Below are positions 8,545 to 17,025 of a stretch of DNA of 64,000 nt, piece after piece. A program made the position numbers and the translations under genes. Every line of letters begins with the position of its first letter. The stretch's first letter is position 1. This DNA comes from Acidimicrobiia bacterium (lineage in GTDB: Bacteria > Actinomycetota > Acidimicrobiia > Acidimicrobiales > Bin134): positions 1 to 64,000 of the forward strand of contig JAJDYE010000036.1 in NCBI GenBank assembly GCA_022822905.1, read 5' to 3'. The notes beneath the pieces were generated by a model. The model was not told the origin of the DNA. It did not search any database and saw only the letters and a list, made by a program, of their open reading frames with translations.

Positions 8545-9759
8545 ATGCCCAATCACCCCGCCCTCGACGGGGTCAACTTCATGGACGGGTTCTGGTTCCA
8601 GCACGAGCCCCACGAGGCGTGGACCTGGATGCGGGAGCACGCGCCGGTGTACTACGACGCCAACAGCGATGTGTGGGGCATCTCCCGCTACCACGACATC
8701 TTGGCCGTCGAGAAGGATCCCAAGACTTTCTCGTCCTACCGCAGCCCCCGGCCCCACGGGGACTCGCTGCCGATGATGATCTCCATGGACGACCCAGAGC
8801 ACAAGCAGCGCCGCAAGCTGGTGAACCGGGGCTTCACCCCCAAGCGGGTGCGGGATCACACGCCCGACGTCATCGCAATCTGCGACGAGATCTTGGACAA
8901 GGTGTGCGAGCGGGGCGAGTGCGATTTCATCTGGGACATCGCCGCTCCGTTGCCGCTGATTTTGATCGGCGACATGCTGGGCTTTCCCCGTGAGAGCTAC
9001 GACGACCTGCTGGAGTGGTCCGACGACATGATGCGGGCCACCACCGAGACCGACCAGGAGGCCCTCGAGAAGGGAATCATGGCCGGCGTGGCCTTTCGGG
9101 AGTTCCTGATGGGGGTGATCGCCGACCGCCGGGCCCGCCCGCCCCAGTCCGATCTGGTGAGCGTGTTGTGCCATGCCGAGGTGGACGGCGACAGCCTCGA
9201 CGACGAGTCGCTGTATCAGGAGGGATTGCTGATCTTGATCGGGGGCGACGAGACGTCCCGCCACGTGATCAGCGGGGGGATGCTGGCGCTGATGGAGCAC
9301 CCCGACCAGAAGGCGCTGTTCAACCAGAGGGCGGCCGACGACGCCTGGATGGAACGGGCGGTGGAGGAACTGCTGCGCTGGGTGACCCCCATAAAGAACA
9401 TGTCGCGCAGCGCCACCCGGGATGTGGAGATGCACGGTGAGACCATCGGTGAGGGAGACCAGATCATCCTGTTCTATCCGTCGGCTAACCGGGACGACAT
9501 GGTGTTCGACGACCCGTTCAAGTTCGACCTGGAGCGCGAGCCCAACCAGCACCTGGCCTTCGGATGGGGAACGCACTTCTGTTTGGGCGCGTCTCTGGCC
9601 CGCCTGGAGCTCAAGATCATGTTCCAGCGGTTGGCCGAGCGGATGCCCGACATGCAGTTGGCCACCGACGACCCGCTGCCGTGGCGGGCGTCCAACTTCA
9701 TCGTCGGCCCCGAGGAAATGCCGGTGACGTTCACCCCCAGCGCCCCGGTGGGAGCTTGA
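8545..9759 (+). CDS. Cytochrome P450, CYP142-like (steroid side-chain hydroxylase)
   Basis: A 404-residue P450 with the I-helix motif LIGGDETSRH, the K-helix EELLRW and the haem loop FGWGTHFCLG (Cys346). It resembles mycobacterial CYP142 over its length: LPMMISMDDPEH, RRKLVN.GFTPKRV, CERGECDF, APLPLILIGDMLG and a C-terminal NF.VG.E.MPV.FTPS. CYP142 oxidises the terminal side-chain carbon of cholesterol or cholestenone. The ATG at 8545 matches the family N-terminus. It follows the epimerase gene by 23 bases, and its stop overlaps the probable start of the cytochrome c gene. The subfamily assignment rests on remembered sequence. Confidence 0.85.
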   Translation: MPNHPALDGVNFMDGFWFQHEPHEAWTWMREHAPVYYDANSDVWGISRYHDILAVEKDPKTFSSYRSPRPHGDSLPMMISMDDPEHKQRRKLVNRGFTPKRVRDHTPDVIAICDEILDKVCERGECDFIWDIAAPLPLILIGDMLGFPRESYDDLLEWSDDMMRATTETDQEALEKGIMAGVAFREFLMGVIADRRARPPQSDLVSVLCHAEVDGDSLDDESLYQEGLLILIGGDETSRHVISGGMLALMEHPDQKALFNQRAADDAWMERAVEELLRWVTPIKNMSRSATRDVEMHGETIGEGDQIILFYPSANRDDMVFDDPFKFDLEREPNQHLAFGWGTHFCLGASLARLELKIMFQRLAERMPDMQLATDDPLPWRASNFIVGPEEMPVTFTPSAPVGA

Positions 9760-10130
9760 CCCTGCCCGTTGACCGTTGGCGGAAAAGCGTTGGGGCCGTG
9801 TTGCTAGGCGGATCCCTCGCGCTGGCGACTGTCGTTGGCTGTAGCGGAGGGACCGGTCCTGACGAAGTCCCGGTGACGAGCGCAACGGGGCCGGTGGCCG
9901 ACGGCAAGAACGTGTACCTGACGCGCTGCGTCGGGTGCCACGGCATAGACGGCAGCGGCATCGTCGGGCCGGATATCCGCCCCAACGAGGTGTTGGAGAA
10001 GTACGCCTCGGCGAAGGCCATGGAGGCGCTGGTCCGGGAAGGCCTCGGCGAGATGCCCGAGTTCGCATCCAAGCTCAGGGACGACGAGATCGCCGCGGTG
10101 GTGGCCTACGTGAGAGGCGGTTTGGGTTGA
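9756..10130 (+). CDS. Lipoprotein cytochrome c (class I, monohaem)
   Basis: A protein of about 124 residues with a positively charged start (RWRK), a hydrophobic segment and a lipobox VVGC, so it is probably lipid-anchored outside the membrane. A single haem site CVGCHG and an axial-Met candidate in GEMPEF mark a small class I cytochrome c. It should carry electrons to or from a membrane or extracytoplasmic partner. A TTG at 9756 overlaps the P450 stop by four bases; GTG 9798 is an alternative that leaves only a short signal sequence. The overlap means co-expression with the P450, which is odd because P450 partners are normally cytoplasmic. Confidence 0.75.
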   Translation: MTLPVDRWRKSVGAVLLGGSLALATVVGCSGGTGPDEVPVTSATGPVADGKNVYLTRCVGCHGIDGSGIVGPDIRPNEVLEKYASAKAMEALVREGLGEMPEFASKLRDDEIAAVVAYVRGGLG

Positions 10131-10131
10131 C

Positions 10132-10746
10132 CTAGCCCGCCCAAGCGTCGACCACGTCGGCGGTGGTGGTGACGGTGGCCACGATGCCCAGGGTGTGCTC
10201 GAACACGGCATCGACGTAATCGGGAGGGGTGCCGGCGACGGCATCGCGGGGGATAACGACCACGTAGCCGGCGTTGACCGCGTCGAAAGTCAGGTTGATG
10301 ATGGCCACGTTCACCGACACCCCCACCGCCACGATGGTGCGTATGCCCTCGTTGCGCAGCAGCGAATCGAGCTCGGTGCCCTCGAAGGGCGACAGGCCGT
10401 GATGGCGGGGCAGCACCACATCGGCGTCGGCCACCCCGATCTCCGGCACCACCTCCACCGCCGGGGTGCCGACATGGAGCTGCACCGGCATCTTGGGCAT
10501 GGCCCTAAACAATCGGGCGTTGCGGTTGCCGCCCCACCCGTCAACCCGGTGCTGGGCCGTGCAGTGGACCACCCGCACCCCCGCACTGCGAGCCGCCGCG
10601 GCTAACGCCGCCGCATTGGGGATCAACCCCTCCTTGGCCGCCTCAGCAAGCGCCGGCAGCGCCGACAACTCTCCAATCACCCCGTTCTGGCACTCCTGTA
10701 GCACCAAAGCGGTGGTCGCCGGATCGATTGCCTCACGCAGTTCCAT
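10132..10746 (-). CDS. Isochorismatase-fold protein without the usual catalytic triad
   Basis: A protein of about 204 residues with the isochorismatase/cysteine-hydrolase fold: TALVLQECQNG at the first strand, a central PRHHGLSPFEGTEL and AVGVSVNVAI before the last helix. Active members have Asp, Lys and Cys at these sites. Here the positions read Glu, Arg/His and Ala, so the normal cysteine nucleophile is missing. It may bind a ligand or use other chemistry. The start at ATG 10746 is preferred; 10773 would add nine residues. It ends one base from the end of the convergent cytochrome c gene, and follows the small pair at 10774-11320 on the same strand. Confidence 0.75.
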   Translation of the reverse strand: MELREAIDPATTALVLQECQNGVIGELSALPALAEAAKEGLIPNAAALAAAARSAGVRVVHCTAQHRVDGWGGNRNARLFRAMPKMPVQLHVGTPAVEVVPEIGVADADVVLPRHHGLSPFEGTELDSLLRNEGIRTIVAVGVSVNVAIINLTFDAVNAGYVVVIPRDAVAGTPPDYVDAVFEHTLGIVATVTTTADVVDAWAG

Positions 10747-10773
10747 AGGATTCCAGTTTGGCCATCTATGCAC

Positions 10774-11043
10774 TCAAGCGCGAGCCAGCACACCGGTGTT
10801 GGAACAAGCGGATTGGAAGGAAAGGATGTCCAGGCCTTCCCAGCCTTTCAGCGCATCAACGGCATCCCGGACTGCTTCATCAAGAGAATCCGCGGATTGG
10901 GCGAAGTGGATGTAGTGATGCTCATCTCGGCTGACGTGGCCGGAAGCTCCGGATTGAGCGGCGACCCACTCGGCGAAGTCATCGTTCTGGCCACTGGGCC
11001 CGACAACTTCCAGAGTGAACTGGAATTCGATCATCACTGGCAT
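10774..11043 (-). CDS. Small conserved protein, probable partner of the HicA-like gene
   Basis: An 89-residue protein, MPVMIEFQFTLEV onward, with an alternating beta-alpha pattern and a helix DSLDEAVRDAVDAL. No catalytic motif is visible. GGAGAAGG precedes ATG 11043, and that ribosome site lies inside the last codons of the upstream gene, whose TAA ends at 11045. Such a tight pair with a small basic RNA-binding-like protein resembles a toxin-antitoxin or paired regulatory unit, with this as the acidic partner. That role is inferred from gene order and size. Confidence 0.6.
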   Translation of the reverse strand: MPVMIEFQFTLEVVGPSGQNDDFAEWVAAQSGASGHVSRDEHHYIHFAQSADSLDEAVRDAVDALKGWEGLDILSFQSACSNTGVLARA

Positions 11044-11044
11044 T

Positions 11045-11320
11045 TTAGCCTTCTCCTTCCTTGGCTTGAACGTGAGGGCAACTGGCCAAATCAGCACGAA
11101 TGGCAGCAGCGTGGTCGTCGGAATTTCGGGGGGTCGAAAAGACACTGATGCGGCAACCGCTGCGATCAGCCTGCTGGCATAGTAAGAACCCCCACACATG
11201 GCCTCGTGGTCTGCCCTTCTTGAAGCGCCAGCCTTGGCTTAAAGCGCTCTCCACGGCTTCAGCCACCTGCTTCTTGGGATGGCGAGGTGGGTGATCGCGG
11301 GACTGGGGGTCGGAAGCCAC
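11045..11320 (-). CDS. Small HicA-like protein, candidate toxin
   Basis: A 91-residue basic protein. An N-terminal helix (KKQVAEAVESALSQGW) leads into strands RFKKGRPRGHVWGFL and GCRISVFSTPRN, then a helix HAAAIRADL. The Gly-His after a basic turn and the alpha-beta-beta-beta-alpha order recall the double-stranded-RNA-binding fold of HicA mRNA interferases, where the His is catalytic. I recognise this as a widespread small-protein type but not as a characterised family. The GTG start at 11320 has no strong ribosome site. Followed within a few bases by its probable partner. Confidence 0.6.
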   Translation of the reverse strand: MASDPQSRDHPPRHPKKQVAEAVESALSQGWRFKKGRPRGHVWGFLLCQQADRSGCRISVFSTPRNSDDHAAAIRADLASCPHVQAKEGEG

Positions 11321-11383
11321 GAAGGGAGCCTACGAAGGCACGGTGACAACTTTGGGTGGTGCGCCTCCCATAATGGGCACCCT

Positions 11384-13669
11384 ATGGTTGGATCGATTCT
11401 TGGGACCGAGGTTATTCGCCGGGAGGACGGCACTCTTCTCACGGGCGAGGGGGAGTACACCGGCGATTTGCGGCCTGATGGGCTGTTGACGGCGTGCTTT
11501 GTGCGCTCGCCGGTAGCTCACGCGGCGATTGGGGAGATTGACCTGCAAGCGGCAGCCGACCTCCCCGGCGTTGCTGGAGTGTTCACCGCCGAGAACATCG
11601 GGGTGGATCAGGTGAAGCCGCGGTTCCCGCTCGATCCCCATTTTGTGCGCGAACCACTGGCCTCGGGCCAGGTTCGCTTTGTGGGCGAGCCGGTGGCCAT
11701 GGTGGTGGCCGAGACTTTGTCCGCAGCCCAAGACGCGGCTGATCTGGTGATGGTGGACTTCGAGCCGCTGGCCGTGTCGATCGACGCCGAGGCTGTGGTT
11801 GCCGCCGATGAAGCGGTGCTGTTTCCCGAGCGGGGCTCAGATGCGATGATCGCGGCTTTCGGGCCAGTGGAAGGACTGCATGACGAAGCCGACCGGGTGG
11901 TTACTGCCCGCATAGTCCACAATCGGATGGCGGTGGTTCCCATGGAGACCCATGCGCTCTTGGCTGATCCAACCGGAGACCAGATCACCTTGTGGGCGTC
12001 CACCCAGGGAGCACACCCGACGCGCGATGGCATTGCCGAGTCGCTGGGCATCGATCCTGGGCAATTGAGGGTGATCGCCCCCTGGGTGGGGGGCGGCTTC
12101 GGCGCCAAGGGGGGCTGGGGCCCCGAGCATGTGACAGTGGTTGCCGCGGCCCGCCTGCTGGGCCGGCCTGTGGTGTGGAACGAGAGCCGTGCCGAGAACT
12201 TGGTGTCCATGCAGGCCCGTGACCAAGTTCACTACGCACGGGTGGGGGTGACCGACGATGGCCGCATGGTCTCGCTGGAGGTGGTGGCGATAGTGGATGC
12301 GGGCGCGTATCCGGGTCTGGGCGCTGTGCTGCCCTTTGCCACCCGGCTAATGGCGCCGGGGGTGTACGGGATCGACAAGGTGCAGTTCGACTACGCGGTC
12401 GCAGCCACCAACCGGGCCCCCTTGGGGGCGTTCCGAGGGGCGGGCCGGCCCCAAGCCACCCTCACCATCGAGCGAATTGCCGATCTGGCGGCGGCCGAGT
12501 TGGGCATCGACCCCGTGGAGTTCCGCCGCCGCAATTTCCTGGTTCCCGAAGACTTTCCGCTGGTCACTCCCACCGGCGGGGCCTACGACACCGGCGAGTA
12601 CGAAAAGGCACTCGACCGAGCCTGCGAGCTGGTCGGTTACCACGATCTTCGGACCGAGCAGGCTGCCCGTCGGGCCGCTGGCGACCCCGTGAGGCTGGGC
12701 ATCGGGGTGTCGAGCTATGTGGAGGTGACCGCACCGGTCGGGCAGCAAGAGCATGCCGTGGTCGAGGTACATCCTGATGGGTCGGCCACCGTGTCGGTGG
12801 GAACGGCCTCCCACGGCCAAGGCCACGAGACCGCGTTCACCATGATCGTGGCCGACCGGTTGGGCATCGATATGGACCGGATCGCCTTTGTGCAGTCCGA
12901 CACCGCGCTCGTTGCCCGCGGCGACGGCACCGGCGGATCGCGCAGCGCCCAGCTCGGGGGCAGCGCCGTCCATGCGGCTTGTCTGGAGGTGCTCGAATCG
13001 GCCCGGCAGCGAGCCGCCGAGCTGCTGGAGGCCAGCGCGGCAGACATCGTGGTAACCGAGGACGGCCGCCTGGGGGTGACCGGGGTGCCCTCGGCTTCGG
13101 TGAGCTGGGCCGAGGTGGCGGACGCATCACCCGAGCCGCTGCGGGCCGAGCTGGATCACACCACCGATGGCGCCACCTTCCCGTTCGGCACCCACATCTG
13201 CGTGGTGGAGGTGGACGCCGAGACCGGCATGGTCACCCCGCGGCGCTTTGTGGCGGTGGACGACGCCGGCAACCTGCTCAATCCGCTGATCGTGGCCGGC
13301 CAGCAGCACGGCGGGGTGGCCTCGGGCATCGGCCAGGCGCTGTACGAATATGTGGCGTACGACGACCACGGCAACCCGCTCACCACCGGGCTGGCCGACT
13401 ACGCCATGCCATCCGCCGCCGAGTTCTGCGACTTCACCGTCGACAGCACCATCACCCCCACCCATCTGAATCCCCTGGGTGTGAAGGGCATCGGCGAGGC
13501 CGCCACCATCGGTGCCACCCCAGCAGTCCAGAACGCAGTCATCGATGCCCTCAGCGACCTTGGAATCCGCCACATCGACCTGCCCCTGACGCCGGATCGG
13601 GTCTGGGCGGCCATCCAGTCGGCAGATGATTCGGACCCGGTGATCGACTGGCCCAACCTGGGAGGATGA
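11384..13669 (+). CDS. Molybdenum hydroxylase large subunit (xanthine/CO dehydrogenase family)
   Basis: A 761-residue molybdopterin-binding subunit. The N-terminal a/b-hammerhead domain (about 1-110, LLTGEGEYTGDL) is followed by the Mo-cofactor domains with GGGFGAKGG, AFRGAGRPQA, SHGQGHETAF and the base-catalyst Glu705 in GVKGIGEAATIGATP. The family hydroxylates N-heterocycles or aldehydes, or oxidises CO; the CO-specific Cys loop is absent. The partner FAD and 2Fe-2S subunits are not adjacent, so it must use subunits encoded elsewhere. I chose ATG 11384 because the family N-terminus begins there. It stands between the small-protein pair and a second P450. Confidence 0.87.
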   Translation: MVGSILGTEVIRREDGTLLTGEGEYTGDLRPDGLLTACFVRSPVAHAAIGEIDLQAAADLPGVAGVFTAENIGVDQVKPRFPLDPHFVREPLASGQVRFVGEPVAMVVAETLSAAQDAADLVMVDFEPLAVSIDAEAVVAADEAVLFPERGSDAMIAAFGPVEGLHDEADRVVTARIVHNRMAVVPMETHALLADPTGDQITLWASTQGAHPTRDGIAESLGIDPGQLRVIAPWVGGGFGAKGGWGPEHVTVVAAARLLGRPVVWNESRAENLVSMQARDQVHYARVGVTDDGRMVSLEVVAIVDAGAYPGLGAVLPFATRLMAPGVYGIDKVQFDYAVAATNRAPLGAFRGAGRPQATLTIERIADLAAAELGIDPVEFRRRNFLVPEDFPLVTPTGGAYDTGEYEKALDRACELVGYHDLRTEQAARRAAGDPVRLGIGVSSYVEVTAPVGQQEHAVVEVHPDGSATVSVGTASHGQGHETAFTMIVADRLGIDMDRIAFVQSDTALVARGDGTGGSRSAQLGGSAVHAACLEVLESARQRAAELLEASAADIVVTEDGRLGVTGVPSASVSWAEVADASPEPLRAELDHTTDGATFPFGTHICVVEVDAETGMVTPRRFVAVDDAGNLLNPLIVAGQQHGGVASGIGQALYEYVAYDDHGNPLTTGLADYAMPSAAEFCDFTVDSTITPTHLNPLGVKGIGEAATIGATPAVQNAVIDALSDLGIRHIDLPLTPDRVWAAIQSADDSDPVIDWPNLGG

Positions 13670-13727
13670 TGTGTCTGCCAGGCGACCCTGCAACTGATCC
13701 CCCTGCCGCTATAGCGTGGCCTTCACT

Positions 13728-14954
13728 ATGAGCGCCGACCCTGAGCAGATCATCGCCGACATCATCAACCCGGAGACCCGGGGAGACCTCTACCCGCACT
13801 ATCACGCGCTGCGGGAGGCTGCCCCGATCCACAAGACCCACAACCCGATCCTGCACGAGGCGTGGGTGTTCACCCGCCACGCCGATGCCGATCAGCTTCT
13901 GCGCAACCCCAAGGCCATCAGCGACCGCCGCACCACCGAGATGTACAACGTGGGGGCGGGTGGCACCGAGTACTACGACATGATGAAGCGGATGCTGCTG
14001 TGGCTCGACCCTCCCGACCACCAGCGCATTCGCTCCATGGTGGCCCGAGTGTTCACCCCCCGAGCAGTGGAGAAGATCAAGCCCGCCATCAACGACGTGG
14101 TCACCGGGCTGCTGGACGAGGTGGCCGACGACGACGGCATGGACGTGGTGAGCCAGTTCGCCTACCCGCTTCCGGTGCATGTGATCTGCGAGATGCTGGG
14201 CATCCCCCGCAGCGACATCCCCGACATCGAGCAGTGGATGTGGGACTTCGCCCGCCGGGGCGACATCGCCGCCCTCAGCGACGAGATGATCGCCAACGGC
14301 GAGAAGGCCGTCCGGGGATTCACCGATTACTTCACCGCGCTTGCCGCCGAACGTCGGGCCAATCCGGGCGACGACCTGATGACCAAGCTGGTCACAGTGG
14401 AGGACGAGCGGGGTCCGCTCACCGACCATGAGATCGTCCCCACCTGCATAATCCTGCTCCAAGCCGGCCACGAGACCACCGCCGACATCATCGGCAACGC
14501 CACCAAGGCGCTATTGGAGAATCGGACTGAGCTGGAGCGCTTGCAGGTTACGCCCGAGCTGATCGACGACGGCTTCGAGGAGATGCTGCGCTACGACAGC
14601 TCAGTGCAGATCAACCACCGGGTGCTGGCCGCCGACGTGGAAGTGGCTGGCCAGACCTTCCCCGAGGGCGACCTATGCGTGGTGATGCTGGGGGCCTGCA
14701 ACCGCGACCCCGAGGCGTTCCCCGAGCCCGACCGGCTGGACCTCAACCGAGACGCCAGCCAACACAATGGCTTCGGCCTGGGGGCCTACTACTGCCTGGG
14801 CTCATCGCTGGCCCGAGCCGAGGCCATTGCCGCCCTCGACGCCCTAGTCCAGCGGTTCCCCACCCTGGAGCTAGACCCCGACAAGCCCGACCCGGTGTAT
14901 CGACCCACCCTGGTGCTCCACGGCCACGAACACCTCCACGTTCGCTGGAACTAG
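13728..14954 (+). CDS. Cytochrome P450
   Basis: A P450 of 408 residues with I-helix LLQAGHETTAD, K-helix EEMLRY and haem loop FGLGAYYCLG around Cys356. The position usually held by His or Arg two residues before the Cys is Tyr. The sequence is of the soluble bacterial class I type, needing a ferredoxin and reductase; neither is nearby. The substrate is unknown, and it does not show the CYP142-like blocks of the other P450 in this window. ATG 13728 and GTG 13716 are both possible starts. It is convergent with hyuA, the two stops being four bases apart. Confidence 0.87.
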   Translation: MSADPEQIIADIINPETRGDLYPHYHALREAAPIHKTHNPILHEAWVFTRHADADQLLRNPKAISDRRTTEMYNVGAGGTEYYDMMKRMLLWLDPPDHQRIRSMVARVFTPRAVEKIKPAINDVVTGLLDEVADDDGMDVVSQFAYPLPVHVICEMLGIPRSDIPDIEQWMWDFARRGDIAALSDEMIANGEKAVRGFTDYFTALAAERRANPGDDLMTKLVTVEDERGPLTDHEIVPTCIILLQAGHETTADIIGNATKALLENRTELERLQVTPELIDDGFEEMLRYDSSVQINHRVLAADVEVAGQTFPEGDLCVVMLGACNRDPEAFPEPDRLDLNRDASQHNGFGLGAYYCLGSSLARAEAIAALDALVQRFPTLELDPDKPDPVYRPTLVLHGHEHLHVRWN

Positions 14955-14958
14955 CGGC

Positions 14959-17025
14959 CTAGGCCGGGCGCAGCACCAAGCTGAGCCAGCGGTTGGTTGA
15001 GGCGGTCCAGCCTTTGGGGACGACCACGGTGGAGGAGGTTTCTTCGATGATGGCGGGGCCGGCGATGGTGGGGCCGGGCAGGAGGGTGTGGCGGCGGTAG
15101 ACGGGGGTGTCGGCCATTTCGCCGTTGAACCAGGCGGGGCGATAGGAGAGGGGCATGGGCGGTTGGTCGGCTACTTGGTCGGTCGACCAGTCGGGCTTGG
15201 GCACGGGGCCGACAACCCGCACCCGGTAGTTGACGAACTCCACTGGGTCGGTCTGGCGGATGCCGTAGAGCTCCTCATAGAGCTCGTTGAACGCGGCAGC
15301 CGCCTCGTCCAGGTCTCCGCCGTGGAGGGGAACAGTCAGCTCGTGGGCTTGGTGGTGGTAGCGGATGTCGATCTCTCGCTCCAGAACGATCTCGTCGGCA
15401 GAGAATCCCTCAGCCCCGATTTCGGCGACGGCCACGGCTTCCAGCTCGGCGTAGATGGCCTCGACGACGCTCACATCAACACCAACCGAATCGATCACCT
15501 GGGTGCGGACATGGTCGGTGACCACGTCTGAAGCCAGCAGGCCCACTGCCGAGCCCACGCCAGGGTTGGCCGGAATGACCACCTCGGTGATGCCGAACTC
15601 CTCGGCCAAGCGGGCCACATGCACCCCAGCGGCACCGCCTGAGGCCAACAGGGTGAAATCGCGGGGGTCAATGCCCCGCTCCAGGGTCACCACCCGCACC
15701 GCGGCGGCCATTGTGGCGTTGACCACCTCGTACACCCCGGCGGCGGCCTCCTCCGGATTCAGCCCCATTGGCTCGGCCAGCTCGGCCAAGGCGGTGTGGG
15801 CCAGCTCTGCCTGGATGGACATGCGGCCTCCGAGGAAGAAGCCGGGGTTGAGGTAGCCCAGCACCAAATCAGCGTCGGTCACCGTGGGCTCGGTGCCGCC
15901 CCGGTCGTAGCAGGCCGGTCCCGGCTCGGCCCCGGCGGAATCGGGCCCCACCCGCAGCGCTCCGCCGCTGTCGAGGTAGGCAATCGATCCGCCACCCGCG
16001 CCCACCTCGGCCAAATCAATCACCGGGATCTTGATGGGATAGCCGGTGTTGATCTGCTTCACGCCCGAAGAGGCAGTGCCCCCCACATAGAACTCGTGGG
16101 CGATGGCGGCCTGGCCGCCCCGCACCAGCCCCGCCTTGGCGGTGGTACCCCCCATGTCGAACGAGATCAGATCGTCGATGCCGCTGAGGCGGCCGACGTG
16201 GGCAGCAGCCATCACCCCGGCCGCTGGCCCCGATTCCACCAGTTGCACCGGTCGTCGGGCCACGGCGGCCGCCGAGATGATGCCGCCCGACGAGCCCATG
16301 ATCTGCAATCGGGCCCCGATGCCCTGTTGGGCCAGCTCTTCGTCCAGTCGGGCGATGTAGCGGGTAACAGTGGGGCCCACGTAGGCCGACATAACCGTGG
16401 TGCAGGCCCGGGGCAGCTCCCGGTACTCGGGCCAAACCTCGCTGGAAACCGCCACGTAGAGGTCGGGGCTCAGCTCGGCGATGATGTCGGCCACCTGGCG
16501 CTCGTGCTCCCCATTGGCGTAGGAGTGGAGGAAGCACACCGCCACCGCCTCCACCGGCTCGCGGGCCAGCAGGTCAGCCAGCGCCGTGCGGGCTTGCTCG
16601 ACATCGAGCGGCACCACCACCGAGCCGTCAGCCCCTGTCCGCTCCACCACGTCAACAGTGCGCCGTCGGGGGACGATGGGGGCTTGTTTGGTGTAGAAGA
16701 GGTCGTACTTCTCGGCGTCGCCCTTGCGCTCGTTGCCGATGATCAAGATGTCGCCGAATCCTGCGGTGGTGACGTAGGCCACCGGGCCGCCCTTGCGCTC
16801 CAAGATCAGGTTGGTGGCCAGGGTGGTGGCGTGGACCACCTGGGACACCTCGGGGGGATCGTGCCCGGCCTCGGCCAAGAGCTCGTCAATCCCGTCGAGC
16901 ACCCCGGCCGCGGGGTCGTCGGGGGTGGTGAGCACTTTGGCGGTACAGACGCTGCCGTCGGTGCGGTCGATCATCACCACATCGGTGAACGTCCCCCCGA
17001 TGTCGATGCCCAGGGCGAGGGTCAT
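14959..17025 (-). CDS. hyuA: Hydantoinase/oxoprolinase subunit A
   Basis: A 688-residue ATP-dependent subunit. The N-terminal ALGIDIGGTFTDVV phosphate loop, VVHATTLATNLILERKG, the central MGSSGGI and the second phosphate motif SFDMGGTTAK mark the ASKHA-type HyuA fold. With HyuB it hydrolyses or carboxylates a cyclic amide or ketone using ATP (hydantoinase, 5-oxoprolinase or acetone-carboxylase type); the substrate is not predictable. Its ATG overlaps the stop of hyuB by four bases, so the subunits are made together. Last gene of the operon that begins with the crotonase at 20488. Confidence 0.92.
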   Translation of the reverse strand: MTLALGIDIGGTFTDVVMIDRTDGSVCTAKVLTTPDDPAAGVLDGIDELLAEAGHDPPEVSQVVHATTLATNLILERKGGPVAYVTTAGFGDILIIGNERKGDAEKYDLFYTKQAPIVPRRRTVDVVERTGADGSVVVPLDVEQARTALADLLAREPVEAVAVCFLHSYANGEHERQVADIIAELSPDLYVAVSSEVWPEYRELPRACTTVMSAYVGPTVTRYIARLDEELAQQGIGARLQIMGSSGGIISAAAVARRPVQLVESGPAAGVMAAAHVGRLSGIDDLISFDMGGTTAKAGLVRGGQAAIAHEFYVGGTASSGVKQINTGYPIKIPVIDLAEVGAGGGSIAYLDSGGALRVGPDSAGAEPGPACYDRGGTEPTVTDADLVLGYLNPGFFLGGRMSIQAELAHTALAELAEPMGLNPEEAAAGVYEVVNATMAAAVRVVTLERGIDPRDFTLLASGGAAGVHVARLAEEFGITEVVIPANPGVGSAVGLLASDVVTDHVRTQVIDSVGVDVSVVEAIYAELEAVAVAEIGAEGFSADEIVLEREIDIRYHHQAHELTVPLHGGDLDEAAAAFNELYEELYGIRQTDPVEFVNYRVRVVGPVPKPDWSTDQVADQPPMPLSYRPAWFNGEMADTPVYRRHTLLPGPTIAGPAIIEETSSTVVVPKGWTASTNRWLSLVLRPA

